DNA from: Ruminococcaceae bacterium P7
GTDB taxonomy: Bacteria > Bacillota > Clostridia > Oscillospirales > Acutalibacteraceae
Reading direction: 5' to 3'
Assembly (NCBI GenBank): GCA_900100595.1
Contig: FMUA01000006.1
Coordinates: 59,857 to 110,706, forward strand
DNA length: 50,850 nucleotides
The notes beneath the pieces were generated by a model. The model was not told where the DNA came from, searched no databases, and saw nothing but the letters and a program-made list of their open reading frames with translations. Shown piece after piece: positions 1 through 6,824 of this stretch (position 1 is its first letter; the number at the start of each line of letters is the position of its first letter). The position numbers were made by a program, and so were the translations under genes.

Positions 1-315
1 AAACGCCCAATCTCCGATATGCGTCACGCCGTCCCCTATGACAACTTTTTTGACAGTTAATCCTGTCCACGGCCCCCACGGCGATGCATCCGAAAGATGA
101 GAGCTACTATAATCCTTCATTGCACCATTGCCGCTGATGGTGAGCGTGCCGGTATTATCAAGCGTCCATGTGCAGTCGCCCGTTTTGCCGCTTTCCGCCC
201 CGACGCTCTCTTCCTGCGGCGCCATCTCCGCCGCCGATGACGCAAACGGAGCCGCCGTCAGCAACAGCGTTGCCGAAAGCAAAACGGCCAGTGATTGTTT
301 GAATAGCTTTTTCAT
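1..315 (-). CDS. BspA-like leucine-rich-repeat secreted protein, N-terminal part (runs off the window)
   Basis: The frame is open from an ATG at 315 to base 1 (105 codons) with no stop, so the C-terminus lies outside the window. An AAGGAGGT ribosome site lies about 7 nt upstream of the ATG. The start MKKLFKQSLAVLLSATLLL followed by ASSAAE is a Sec signal peptide. The mature start contains GDCTWTLDNTGTLTISGNGAM, a short module that precedes leucine-rich repeats in BspA-like surface proteins, and the last visible residues (VVIGDGVTHIGDWAF) begin the first repeat. The same module and repeat type occur in the neighbouring frameshifted gene at 724-1465, so the two are paralogues. A dockerin may lie beyond the edge, as in the paralogue, but this is not visible. 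Role inferred: an extracellular protein for adhesion or protein-protein contact. Confidence 0.8.
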   Translation of the reverse strand, partial: MKKLFKQSLAVLLSATLLLTAAPFASSAAEMAPQEESVGAESGKTGDCTWTLDNTGTLTISGNGAMKDYSSSHLSDASPWGPWTGLTVKKVVIGDGVTHIGDWAF

Positions 316-430
316 AAACAGACCTCCTTGTAGATATATTATATAACACCACAATTATAGCACTGTTCCTGCTCCATTGCAACAATTGCGCAATACAAAA
401 TTACAGCCATAGTTTTGGCGGTTTTGCGCA

Positions 431-456
431 AAAAAAGCCCGACAAAATCGGACTTT
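431..456 (-). terminator. Intrinsic terminator after tRNA-Gly
   Basis: Read on the minus strand, AGTCCGA and TCGGGCT pair (one G-U) around a short T-rich loop and are followed by seven T residues. It lies about 30 nt downstream of the tRNA-Gly 3' end. Confidence 0.7.
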
Positions 457-484
457 TCTGCGCTAAATAAATACAGCAAAAATA

Positions 485-560
485 TGGAGCGGATGACGGG
501 GCTCGAACCCGATACCTCCACCTTGGCAAGGTGGCGCTCTACCAGATGAGCTACATCCGC
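485..560 (-). tRNA. tRNA-Gly (anticodon GCC)
   Basis: On the minus strand the 76-nt unit starts GCGGATG and ends CATCCGC plus discriminator T and an encoded CCA. The anticodon stem-loop reads CACCTTGCCAAGGTG with GCC in the loop, and the T arm contains GGTTCGAGCCC. Acceptor, anticodon and T stems all pair. A consensus promoter lies at 614-642 and a terminator at 431-456, so it is a single-gene unit. Confidence 0.95.
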
Positions 561-613
561 ATTTTTGGCACCGCGTAGGGAATCAAATTTGTGACTCTCT
601 GCACAAATAAGCT

Positions 614-642
614 TTTATACCACAACTATATTTCTTTTTCAA
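614..642 (-). promoter_or_regulatory. Sigma-A promoter for tRNA-Gly
   Basis: Minus strand TTGAAA, a 17-nt spacer and TATAAA, placed about 50 nt upstream of the tRNA 5' end. Confidence 0.6.
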
Positions 643-666
643 GTGGTTATCAGAAAACAATTTACA

Positions 667-694
667 GCGGACAGACAAAAATCTGTCTGTCCGC
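667..694 (-). terminator. Hairpin after the LRR-dockerin gene
   Basis: GCGGACAGACA and TGTCTGTCCGC form an 11-bp perfect stem with a 6-nt loop, 30 nt downstream of the stop of the 724-1465 gene on the minus strand. The T-tract that follows is poor, so it may be a weak terminator or a 3' stabilising hairpin. Confidence 0.5.
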
Positions 695-723
695 CGTTTC
701 GGTCTGCGAATTTGCGCAAACGC

Positions 724-1465
724 TTATCCTATTGTTACATCAAATTCAGCCAAATATCGTTGCAGCAGTGTCACGTCGTCAATCGTCACCTTGCCGTCGG
801 CGTTGACGTCGGCTAAGGCGAGACGGTCGTCTGTCAGTTCTTCAAGACCGGCAAGATGGCGCTGCATAGCGGTTACGTCACGCACATTCACTTTGCCGTC
901 GCCGGTCATATCGCCAATCGCTGCATCCACATATTCAATAAAAGTAAAACCGTTATCATTCGCATACTGTTCTGCGGCACTGCCCGGAACGCCGTAAATT
1001 GACAAGCCGGTGCAGCCCTTAAACGCAGACCAGCCGATACTCGTCACGCTGTCGGGAATGCTGACGCTTGTCAAGCCGGTGCAGCCGTGAAACGCATACT
1101 TGCTGATACTTGTCACGCTGTTGCCGATCGTGACGCTTGTCAAGCCGGTGCATTTGTAAAACGCATAACTGCCGATACTCGTCACGCTGTCCTTCAATGA
1201 CTACGGATTTGATATTAGCTCCCCATGGTGCAGTTGTAATCCATGTATCGTTGGAATATGTGGCATCATAATCCACCATCGCGCCGTTACCGCTGATGGT
1301 GAGGTTGCCCTCGTCGTCGAGTGACCATCTACAACTGCCGGTGGTTCCGCTTGTTGCGCCGACGGTTTCCTCTGTCACTTCCGCAGCCGAAGCCGCAAAC
1401 GGAACGACCGTAAATACGCTCAATGTCAAGCACAAACACAATAAAACCGATATTGCTTTTTTCAT
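724..1465 (-). pseudogene. LRR-dockerin secreted protein, interrupted by a frameshift
   Basis: From the ATG at 1465 (AGGAGGT site upstream) the frame encodes a signal peptide, the module GSCRWSLDDEGNLTISGNGAM and the start of a repeat (SVVIEG), then slips at about 1195-1200 into nonsense ending at 1019. The correct continuation lies in another frame from about 1197 to 724: three leucine-rich repeats of the form SVTSIG..AF..CTGLTSV, then a type I dockerin with two calcium loops (GDMTGDGKVNVRD and ADVNADGKVTIDD). Joined, the product would be about 245 residues. A dockerin means docking onto a cohesin scaffold, so this was or is a non-catalytic complex component. The shift could be a real mutation, a sequencing error or rarely a phase switch; the break falls inside repetitive coding DNA. 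The gene lies 14 nt downstream of the HEPN-like gene and its ribosome site abuts that gene's stop. Confidence 0.75.
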
Positions 1466-1479
1466 TCACAAAAACCTCC

Positions 1480-1950
1480 TCAATCATTTACTTTTTCTTG
1501 TTCTGCATAAAGCTTTTTGTAATAATTGTTCACGCTTTTTACGCGATTTGAAAGAGTATCGATCAGCTTTTTTCCGCGTTCAGCTACCTCGCGCACTGCG
1601 TTGTCGTTATACGGTATGTTTGCGAGGTTGTGCACCAAAGTGTCACGATCCTGCTTCCATGTGTACAGCTCGTCCAAAAGCTCCAAAGTCAAGCGCGAAC
1701 GGGGATATTTTGCCGTGAAAGCAGAGTTGCTTTTGAGCTTGTTGATTTTTGCGGATAGCTTCAACTCCTGCCCCCTGTTGTTGACACACTTGACCCCCGC
1801 GAAAACCAGCGCAGAGCGGCAGCGATCTTCGGCAATAGCGTATTCTATGAATATCGCCTGATAATAAAAGCCGGACCCCATCGCCTTTTTCAAATCCACA
1901 TGCATCGTTTTGTATGCTTCGTATTTTGCCATATTTGGTTCCACAACCAT
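1480..1950 (-). CDS. HEPN-like hypothetical protein
   Basis: About 156 residues, all-helical in appearance, no signal peptide, no membrane segment. The family is not recognised with certainty. An RDTLVH stretch near residue 115 fits the R-x4-H motif that marks HEPN domains, many of which are RNases or parts of toxin systems; the surrounding charged helices (KQDRDTLVHNLAN) agree. An upstream helix (YYQAIFIEYAIAEDRCR) could be the partner helix. No nucleotidyltransferase partner is beside it. An alternative GTG start at 1953 would sit almost on the AGAGGG ribosome site, so ATG 1950 is preferred. A promoter at 2004-2032 drives it together with the LRR-dockerin gene 14 nt downstream, an odd partnership. 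Confidence 0.6.
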   Translation of the reverse strand: MVVEPNMAKYEAYKTMHVDLKKAMGSGFYYQAIFIEYAIAEDRCRSALVFAGVKCVNNRGQELKLSAKINKLKSNSAFTAKYPRSRLTLELLDELYTWKQDRDTLVHNLANIPYNDNAVREVAERGKKLIDTLSNRVKSVNNYYKKLYAEQEKVND

Positions 1951-2003
1951 CACGCCCTCTATTTAGAATTAGTTTGAAAACACCAAATATCAATGTTTGT
2001 TTG

Positions 2004-2032
2004 AATATAACATATTGTTTTTGACGTTTCAA
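2004..2032 (-). promoter_or_regulatory. Sigma-A promoter for the HEPN/LRR-dockerin unit
   Basis: Minus strand TTGAAA, 17-nt spacer, TATATT, about 54 nt upstream of ATG 1950. Confidence 0.55.
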
Positions 2033-2039
2033 TATATTT

Positions 2040-2430
2040 TAGCGAATATTCACGCGCAAACACGATAAACCACACCCGATAAAAACAAGTTATGTGTTTT
2101 TCAAAAACCAAAGAGCCATGATTTTCCGAAAGAATCTTTGTGTATCCAGATAAATATTGAAACGACTATGCTCGTTGTTAGGTCATCACATAGGCACCTA
2201 AATTGCACATATAATAAAACAGCCGAGCATGATAGACTTCTTCATACTCAACTGCGTTTTTCAGGATTTCTTATGATTTTACGATCTAAAATGATTGATA
2301 GTTTAAATGACTGTTTATGTGACTGTTTATGACGTGTTTGTTTCTTTGCTTCAAGTTTTCTCAACTTGATTGTGGCAGTGCTCAAAACCTCAGTGTTTAA
2401 GCCGATTTTCAGCATTTTCGCGTAATTTTG
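2040..2430. other. AT-rich intergenic stretch with no supported gene
   Basis: About 390 bases between the HEPN promoter and the tRNA-Pro terminator. The only open frame (about 64 codons from 2138, plus strand) has no ribosome site, ends in low-complexity cysteine/leucine repeats and resembles no known protein. I see no tRNA, riboswitch or convincing hairpin here. Confidence 0.5.
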
Positions 2431-2431
2431 C

Positions 2432-2463
2432 AAAAGAAAAGAGACGGTTAAAAAACCGTCTCT
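2432..2463 (-). terminator. Intrinsic terminator after tRNA-Pro
   Basis: Minus strand AGAGACGGTT and AACCGTCTCT form a perfect 10-bp stem with a TTTT loop, followed by TTTCTTTTG. It begins 3 nt after the CCA end of tRNA-Pro. Confidence 0.85.
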
Positions 2464-2465
2464 AA

Positions 2466-2542
2466 TGGTCGAGGTGACAGGACTTGAACCTGCGGCCCCA
2501 TCGTCCCGAACGATGTGCGCTACCAAACTGCGCTACACCTCG
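2466..2542 (-). tRNA. tRNA-Pro (anticodon CGG)
   Basis: 77 nt on the minus strand with acceptor halves CGAGGTG and CACCTCG, discriminator A and encoded CCA. Anticodon stem CATCG/CGATG encloses TTCGGGA, giving CGG. T arm contains GGTTCAAGTCC. It is downstream of tRNA-Gln and probably shares its promoter. Confidence 0.95.
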
Positions 2543-2573
2543 AATTAAAACAGCCCCGAGCTACTCGAGGCTG
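2543..2573 (-). terminator. Hairpin between tRNA-Gln and tRNA-Pro
   Basis: CAGCCTCGAG and CTCGGGGCTG pair (one G-U) around TAG and are followed by TTTTAATT on the minus strand. It could end tRNA-Gln transcription partially or serve as a processing signal between the two tRNAs. Confidence 0.5.
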
Positions 2574-2574
2574 A

Positions 2575-2648
2575 TGGCTGCGGAATAGGGATTCGAACCC
2601 CAACAAACAGAGTCAGAGTCTGTCGTGCTACCGTTACACTATTCCGCA
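2575..2648 (-). tRNA. tRNA-Gln (anticodon CTG)
   Basis: 74 nt on the minus strand. Acceptor TGCGGAA pairs with TTCCGCA, followed by G and encoded CCA. Anticodon arm ACAGA-CTCTGAC-TCTGT gives CTG. T arm holds GGTTCGAATCC. It is the first tRNA after the consensus promoter at 2681-2709. Confidence 0.95.
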
Positions 2649-2680
2649 AGGTTTATTGCATCTCGTATGCAACGATAGTT

Positions 2681-2709
2681 ATTATACTGCATATGCTTCG
2701 ATTTGTCAA
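2681..2709 (-). promoter_or_regulatory. Consensus sigma-A promoter for tRNA-Gln/tRNA-Pro
   Basis: Perfect TTGACA, 17-nt spacer and perfect TATAAT on the minus strand, about 32 nt upstream of the tRNA-Gln 5' end. Confidence 0.8.
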
Positions 2710-2726
2710 TAGGTTTCTTGAATTTT

Positions 2727-3716
2727 TTAAAATCTTTTTTTCGCAATGCGGATATCCTTGCCGAGAAAGTTCAGTTTTTCCACTTCCCCGTTCAGTCTTG
2801 ACACCAGACGATTGGAATAATGCTGTTCCAGCTCCTTCATATTCAGGTTCGTGCTGATAATCACAGGCTTGTGCGCAAGCAGGCGCGAATTGATCAGATT
2901 ATAGATATGCGAAACGGAAAACTGATTCTTATATTCCGTCCCCAGATCATCAATAATCAGCAAGTCGCAGTCCGTTACCATGTCGAGAAGCTCGTTTGTT
3001 TCACCCCACGTGCGCATGCGCTTTTCGTACTGCGCGATGATGGACGGTGCGGAAACGTAGATCACGCCGTAGCCGCGGCGGATGACTTCATTGGCGATCG
3101 CCAATGAGAGATGGGTCTTTCCCAGTCCCGTCGCGCCGCACATCAGCAGTCCGCCCGCGTTCGGCTGAAAATTCGCCGCGTAGCTCCTGCAGCGCTTGAG
3201 CACCTTCTCCATGTGTTCGCGCGGTACAATGCCGTTATCACCGCGCTGTGCGCTGTAATAATCCGTGTGGAAGGTCTCAAAGGTCGAGAGCGACAGCGGC
3301 GCGCTGCGGTTCAGCTCCTCACACGCGCATTCCGCAAGCGTCTGCTTGAGACAGGCGCAGACAAAGGTTCTGCCGTTCTCCTCAACATAGCCCGTATCCT
3401 TGCAGCGCTTGCAGACAAAGCGCGGCTCGAGCACATCTTCCTCATAGCCGTTTGTACGGAGCAGCACCCTCAGCTCACTCTGCATGCGCAGGTTCTCGTC
3501 CCTGAGACGCTCCATCTCCTCTTTGACGTTTCCGCCGCCGATGACGGCACGCGCCGCCTTGATTCCCGAGGACGCTATCCCCTTTTCCAGCTCCTCCGCA
3601 CGCGGCAGCCGTCGGAAAATCTCTTTTCTGCGTTCGTCAGCCTCGCGCTGCGCTGTGATCCTTCTCAGCGTCAGCTTGTCCGCTGCTTTTTTATATACGT
3701 TCGTGGAATATCCCAT
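2727..3716 (-). CDS. dnaC: DnaC/DnaI-type helicase loader ATPase
   Basis: 329 residues, cytoplasmic. An N-terminal helical region (about 1-100) is followed by a CxxC pair and a second pair (FVCKRCKDTGYV, FVCACL, about 102-125), a zinc-finger-like insert seen in Clostridia homologues. The AAA+ core has Walker A GATGLGKTH near residue 195 and Walker B LLIIDDLGTE near 253, with a C-terminal arginine-rich end. In this family the protein loads the replicative helicase DnaB at origins and stalled forks. It lies 14 nt downstream of dnaD on the same strand, the usual Clostridia primosome pair. The IstB transposition ATPase is related, but no transposase is near, so a loader is much more likely. Confidence 0.9.
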   Translation of the reverse strand: MGYSTNVYKKAADKLTLRRITAQREADERRKEIFRRLPRAEELEKGIASSGIKAARAVIGGGNVKEEMERLRDENLRMQSELRVLLRTNGYEEDVLEPRFVCKRCKDTGYVEENGRTFVCACLKQTLAECACEELNRSAPLSLSTFETFHTDYYSAQRGDNGIVPREHMEKVLKRCRSYAANFQPNAGGLLMCGATGLGKTHLSLAIANEVIRRGYGVIYVSAPSIIAQYEKRMRTWGETNELLDMVTDCDLLIIDDLGTEYKNQFSVSHIYNLINSRLLAHKPVIISTNLNMKELEQHYSNRLVSRLNGEVEKLNFLGKDIRIAKKRF

Positions 3717-3730
3717 AATCTCTTACCTGC

Positions 3731-4762
3731 TTATACATAATCCAGTCGGTTGATTTCCTCCAGCTCATCGATGTCGTAGGAATTTGACGTTGAGGAGCTT
3801 TCCTTTGTTTTCTTGGCGTTTTCCGACGCCTCCAAATCGCTCATGCTCTTGATTCCCTCGCGCTGCCAGCGTTTGAGAATACCGTCGATATAATTGAATT
3901 TCATCTCTCCCTTTGCGTCCACACAGCGCTCATACGCTTCTCTGAGCATCTCGGGAGAAAATTTCCACTCACTGACCCATGTGCTGCAGTAATCGAGCTG
4001 CTTCTTGCTAGGAGAACCCGCGTTCTGCAGACCGAATGCGGAGGAGACGATCGAATAGCACTTCGTGCGCTGGCTTGCCAAACGGATTTTATTATCCGCC
4101 GCCTCGACGGAATTGACGCCGTCGTCCGCCCATGAAATGCCGAGCTTTTCGATCGTGCGCATATTGCCCTTGTTGATGCTGATTGCGTACTGGATCAGCA
4201 TCAGGATCACATCCAGCGGCAAACCGCAGGTGTCCTTGAGCATCAGCAGTGTCGCGACGTCGGAATTGGAAAGCACCTTGCCCAAAGCGTTCTGCGCTTC
4301 TCCGACGAGGAATTTCAGTTCCTCATCTACCGCCAGCCGCTGTGCCGTGAATACATAGTCGGGCTTCTGCGGCTTCATGACCGTGTAGCGCTGCTGCGGC
4401 TCCTGTACGGACGGCACCGGCTGCTGAACCGCCTGTTCAACAGCGGGAGCAGGCTCTTTTATTTCTATATCAGAATTATTTTGTATAGGAAGCTCCTCGG
4501 CTGCCGCGGGAGAAAATCCGCCCTGATTCTTTTGCAGCACCTCCAGATTGACCCAGTAGTCCAGCGCTTCGGGAATATCCGTGACATTCACGCCCGTCGC
4601 CTTGGAGATCGTCTGCAAATCCAGCTCCCTGTCAGCGTTGCGCAGCACATAGAGCAGCACCTTTAGCTTGACGCCGTCGGAGAATTTCAGCCCTTCGTCT
4701 ACGATTTTGGAGGGTACCGCAAAAACGGAGCTCCATGCTCCCAAATTGATTTTTACTGACAT
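3731..4762 (-). CDS. dnaD: DnaD-domain primosomal protein
   Basis: 343 residues, no signal peptide. The N-terminal region (about 1-90) looks like a winged-helix DnaD domain (KVLLYVLRNADRELDLQTISKATG). A linker rich in Pro, Gln and Val follows at about 100-130. The C-terminal half holds two DnaB_2/DnaD-type helical modules, the last with FNYIDGILKRWQREGI, which matches the Y-x-IL-x-W signature of this family. The protein remodels DNA at the origin and recruits the helicase loader, which is the next gene (dnaC, 14 nt downstream). ATG 4762 is preceded by GGATGCG, a modest ribosome site. Confidence 0.88.
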   Translation of the reverse strand: MSVKINLGAWSSVFAVPSKIVDEGLKFSDGVKLKVLLYVLRNADRELDLQTISKATGVNVTDIPEALDYWVNLEVLQKNQGGFSPAAAEELPIQNNSDIEIKEPAPAVEQAVQQPVPSVQEPQQRYTVMKPQKPDYVFTAQRLAVDEELKFLVGEAQNALGKVLSNSDVATLLMLKDTCGLPLDVILMLIQYAISINKGNMRTIEKLGISWADDGVNSVEAADNKIRLASQRTKCYSIVSSAFGLQNAGSPSKKQLDYCSTWVSEWKFSPEMLREAYERCVDAKGEMKFNYIDGILKRWQREGIKSMSDLEASENAKKTKESSSTSNSYDIDELEEINRLDYV

Positions 4763-4839
4763 TGCATCGCATCCTTAGCATAGTAAAGGCAATATCACTT
4801 CAACGCGCATGCGATTGTTGTGATGCTGCCCTAGTTTAT

Positions 4840-4868
4840 AGTATAGCACAAGAATACCGCTTTGGGAA
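4840..4868 (-). promoter_or_regulatory. Possible extended -10 promoter for dnaD-dnaC
   Basis: Minus strand TGC-TATACT gives an extended -10; the matching -35 (TTCCCA at 17 nt) is poor. It lies about 75 nt upstream of the dnaD start. Confidence 0.4.
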
Positions 4869-4886
4869 TACAAAAAAGAATAATAG

Positions 4887-4914
4887 AAAAAAAAGCCGAC
4901 AAACGTCGGCTTTT
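4887..4914 (-). terminator. Intrinsic terminator after prfB-thrH
   Basis: Minus strand AAAAGCCGAC and GTCGGCTTTT pair around a 4-nt loop and are followed by more T. It starts 13 nt after the thrH stop. The stem also reads on the plus strand, but no plus-strand gene ends here. Confidence 0.85.
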
Positions 4915-4926
4915 GTCACTTCGATA

Positions 4927-5529
4927 TCAGTCCATTGCGGCGCGGATGGCTGCGAGGAACTCGTCGTAATCCTCAAACGCGGGCAAATCGGGGTTATCCG
5001 CCTTGATTTTGTCTGTGCTTCTGAACAGGAAGCCCGCCTTGCTCGCGCGGATCATGCCGAGGTCGTTATAGCTGTCGCCCGCGGCGATGGTGTCATAGCC
5101 GATGGACTGCAGCGCCTTGACAGTGGTAAGCTTGGACTTCTCGACTCTCATTTTGAAATCGGTCACTTCGCCGTTCTCGGCAACTACCAGAGAGTTGCAG
5201 AAAATGGTCGGCCATCCGAGCTTCTTCATCAGAGGCGTCGCAAACTGGGTGAAGGTGTCGCTGATAATGATGACCTGGCAGCAGGAACGAAGCTCGTCGA
5301 GGAACTCCTTTGCGCCGGGCATGGGATCGATGGTCGCGATAACGTCCTGGATCTCCTTCAAGCCGAGACCGTGCTGCTTGAGAATGTCGAGTCTGTAGCG
5401 CATCAGCTTGTTGTAGTCAGGCTCGTCGCGTGTTGTCTTTTTAAGCTCCTCAATTCCGGTCGCCTCGGCAAAGGCAATCCAGATTTCGGGCACCAATACG
5501 CCCTCGAGGTCAAGACAAGTGATATACAT
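4927..5529 (-). CDS. thrH: ThrH-type HAD phosphoserine/homoserine phosphotransferase
   Basis: 200 residues from ATG 5529. The family dephosphorylates phosphoserine in serine synthesis and can move the phosphate to homoserine. HAD motifs are visible: motif I CLDLEGVLVPE at the N-terminus, where the second acid is Glu as is typical for ThrH; motif II IISDTF; the lysine in VEKSK; and motif IV GDSYND. An in-frame ATG at 5538 touches the GAAAGGA ribosome site, while ATG 5529 is 8 nt away and gives the usual MxITCLDLEG start, so the shorter form is chosen. It lies 29 nt downstream of prfB and shares its promoter. No other serine or threonine synthesis gene is adjacent. Confidence 0.9.
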   Translation of the reverse strand: MYITCLDLEGVLVPEIWIAFAEATGIEELKKTTRDEPDYNKLMRYRLDILKQHGLGLKEIQDVIATIDPMPGAKEFLDELRSCCQVIIISDTFTQFATPLMKKLGWPTIFCNSLVVAENGEVTDFKMRVEKSKLTTVKALQSIGYDTIAAGDSYNDLGMIRASKAGFLFRSTDKIKADNPDLPAFEDYDEFLAAIRAAMD

Positions 5530-5558
5530 TTGAATCATCCTTTCGATGTGTTATACAA

Positions 5559-6677
5559 TTACTTCTGCAATGTGCCCTGGCTGGCGCACTTGAGATACGC
5601 GTTGATAAAGCCGTCGAGGTCGCCGTCCATAACCGCCTGGATGTTACCCGTTTCATAGGAGGTACGGTGATCCTTTACCATCGTGTAGGGCATGAACACA
5701 TAGCTGCGAATCTGGGAGCCCCATGTGATTTCCTTCTGTACGCCCTTGATATCCTCGATCTTTTCGAGGTGCTCTCTCTCCTTGATTTCAACGAGCTTGG
5801 AAACCAGCATCTTCATCGCGACGTCGCGGTTCTGGTACTGGCTGCGCTCAACCTGGCTGGCAACGACGATACCCGTCGGAATATGGGTCAGACGGACTGC
5901 AGAGGAGGTCTTGTTAACCTTCTGACCGCCCGCGCCGCTCGCACGGTATACGTCCATCTTGATGTCCTCGGGAGCGATATTGATTTCCACGTTGTCGTCC
6001 ATCTCGGGCATGACCTCCAGCGCGGAAAAGCTGGTGTGACGTCTGCCCGCGGAATCAAACGGCGATACGCGCACCAGACGGTGAACGCCCGCTTCACTCT
6101 TGAGATAGCCGTAGGCGTTTTCTCCCTCAATGAGCAGCACCGCGCTCTTGAGTCCCGCTTCGTCGCCGTCAAGGTAGTCGACCTCCTTGATTTTGAAGCC
6201 GTGAGCCTCTGCCCAGCGGGTGTACATTCTATAGAGCATTTCCGCCCAGTCCTGCGCCTCGGTACCGCCCGAGCCTGCGTGGAAGGTCAGAATCGCGTTG
6301 TTTTTGTCATATTCGCCCGTGAGCAGGGTCTGCAGACGCTGCTTCTCGAGCGTTTCGCGCACGATATCCACCTCGGACTGCGCTTCCTCGAGGAGCGACA
6401 GATCCTCCTCCTCGTCGGCAAGCTCGATCAGGGCGACCGTGTCCTCATACTTGGCAACAAGCGCCTCGTATGCCTCTACCTTGCCTTTGAGCGCGCCGGT
6501 TTTCTGCAGGATCTGCTGGGACTTTTCCACGTTGTCCCAAAAGCCCGGCTCGGTTGCCCGCAGCTCGAGCTGCTCGATCTCGGAGCGCATGCTCTTCATT
6601 CCGAGCGCGTCGGACAGGTCGTCTATATCAGGCTTGAGAGCCTGCAATGAAAGCATCAATTCCTCAAACTGTACCAT
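5559..6677 (-). CDS. prfB: Peptide chain release factor 2
   Basis: 372 residues, full length. RF2 recognises UGA and UAA stop codons and releases the nascent chain. The stop-codon tripeptide SPF is seen in RVSPFDSAGRRH and the catalytic GGQ in SGAGGQKVNKT. N-terminal coiled-coil helices occupy about 1-100. Many bacteria need a +1 frameshift at an early in-frame UGA to make RF2; here the gene is a single uninterrupted frame, with no UGA where the shift site would be (around DALGMKS). GAAGG lies 8-9 nt upstream of ATG 6677. It heads a two-gene unit with thrH. Confidence 0.95.
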   Translation of the reverse strand: MVQFEELMLSLQALKPDIDDLSDALGMKSMRSEIEQLELRATEPGFWDNVEKSQQILQKTGALKGKVEAYEALVAKYEDTVALIELADEEEDLSLLEEAQSEVDIVRETLEKQRLQTLLTGEYDKNNAILTFHAGSGGTEAQDWAEMLYRMYTRWAEAHGFKIKEVDYLDGDEAGLKSAVLLIEGENAYGYLKSEAGVHRLVRVSPFDSAGRRHTSFSALEVMPEMDDNVEINIAPEDIKMDVYRASGAGGQKVNKTSSAVRLTHIPTGIVVASQVERSQYQNRDVAMKMLVSKLVEIKEREHLEKIEDIKGVQKEITWGSQIRSYVFMPYTMVKDHRTSYETGNIQAVMDGDLDGFINAYLKCASQGTLQK

Positions 6678-6715
6678 TAACGCATACCTTCTTTCATTTT
6701 ACCAATCAATTTAAT

Positions 6716-6744
6716 ATTATAGCAAAAAACACCGAAAATGTAAA
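6716..6744 (-). promoter_or_regulatory. Promoter for prfB-thrH
   Basis: Minus strand TTTACA, 17-nt spacer, TATAAT with a TGC extension, 38 nt upstream of the prfB start. It is back to back with the promoter at 6768-6796. Confidence 0.7.
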
Positions 6745-6767
6745 CGCAAATTATATATTAAATTTTG

Positions 6768-6796
6768 TTGCATTTACTTCTAAAATTTGTTATAAT
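6768..6796 (+). promoter_or_regulatory. Promoter for the RING/DUF2628 gene and galU
   Basis: TTGCAT, 17-nt spacer, TATAAT, 28 nt upstream of ATG 6825. Confidence 0.7.
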
Positions 6797-6824
6797 AAAC
6801 TTGAATAAGTGCATGGAGGAAAAT

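Noticed and set aside
158..385. Minus-strand frame of 75 codons at the left edge
   Set aside because: It overlaps the true signal-peptide gene at 1-315 in a different frame and has no ribosome site.
2138..2332. Small plus-strand frame of 64 codons
   Set aside because: No ribosome site or promoter; ends in CDCLCDCL low-complexity sequence made by a local DNA repeat.
2727..3716. IstB transposition ATPase and thus an insertion sequence
   Set aside because: No transposase or terminal repeats; the gene is paired with dnaD, so it is the helicase loader.
4762..5658. Plus-strand frame of 298 codons over thrH
   Set aside because: It lies opposite thrH and prfB ends, crosses a terminator and has no ribosome site or family likeness.
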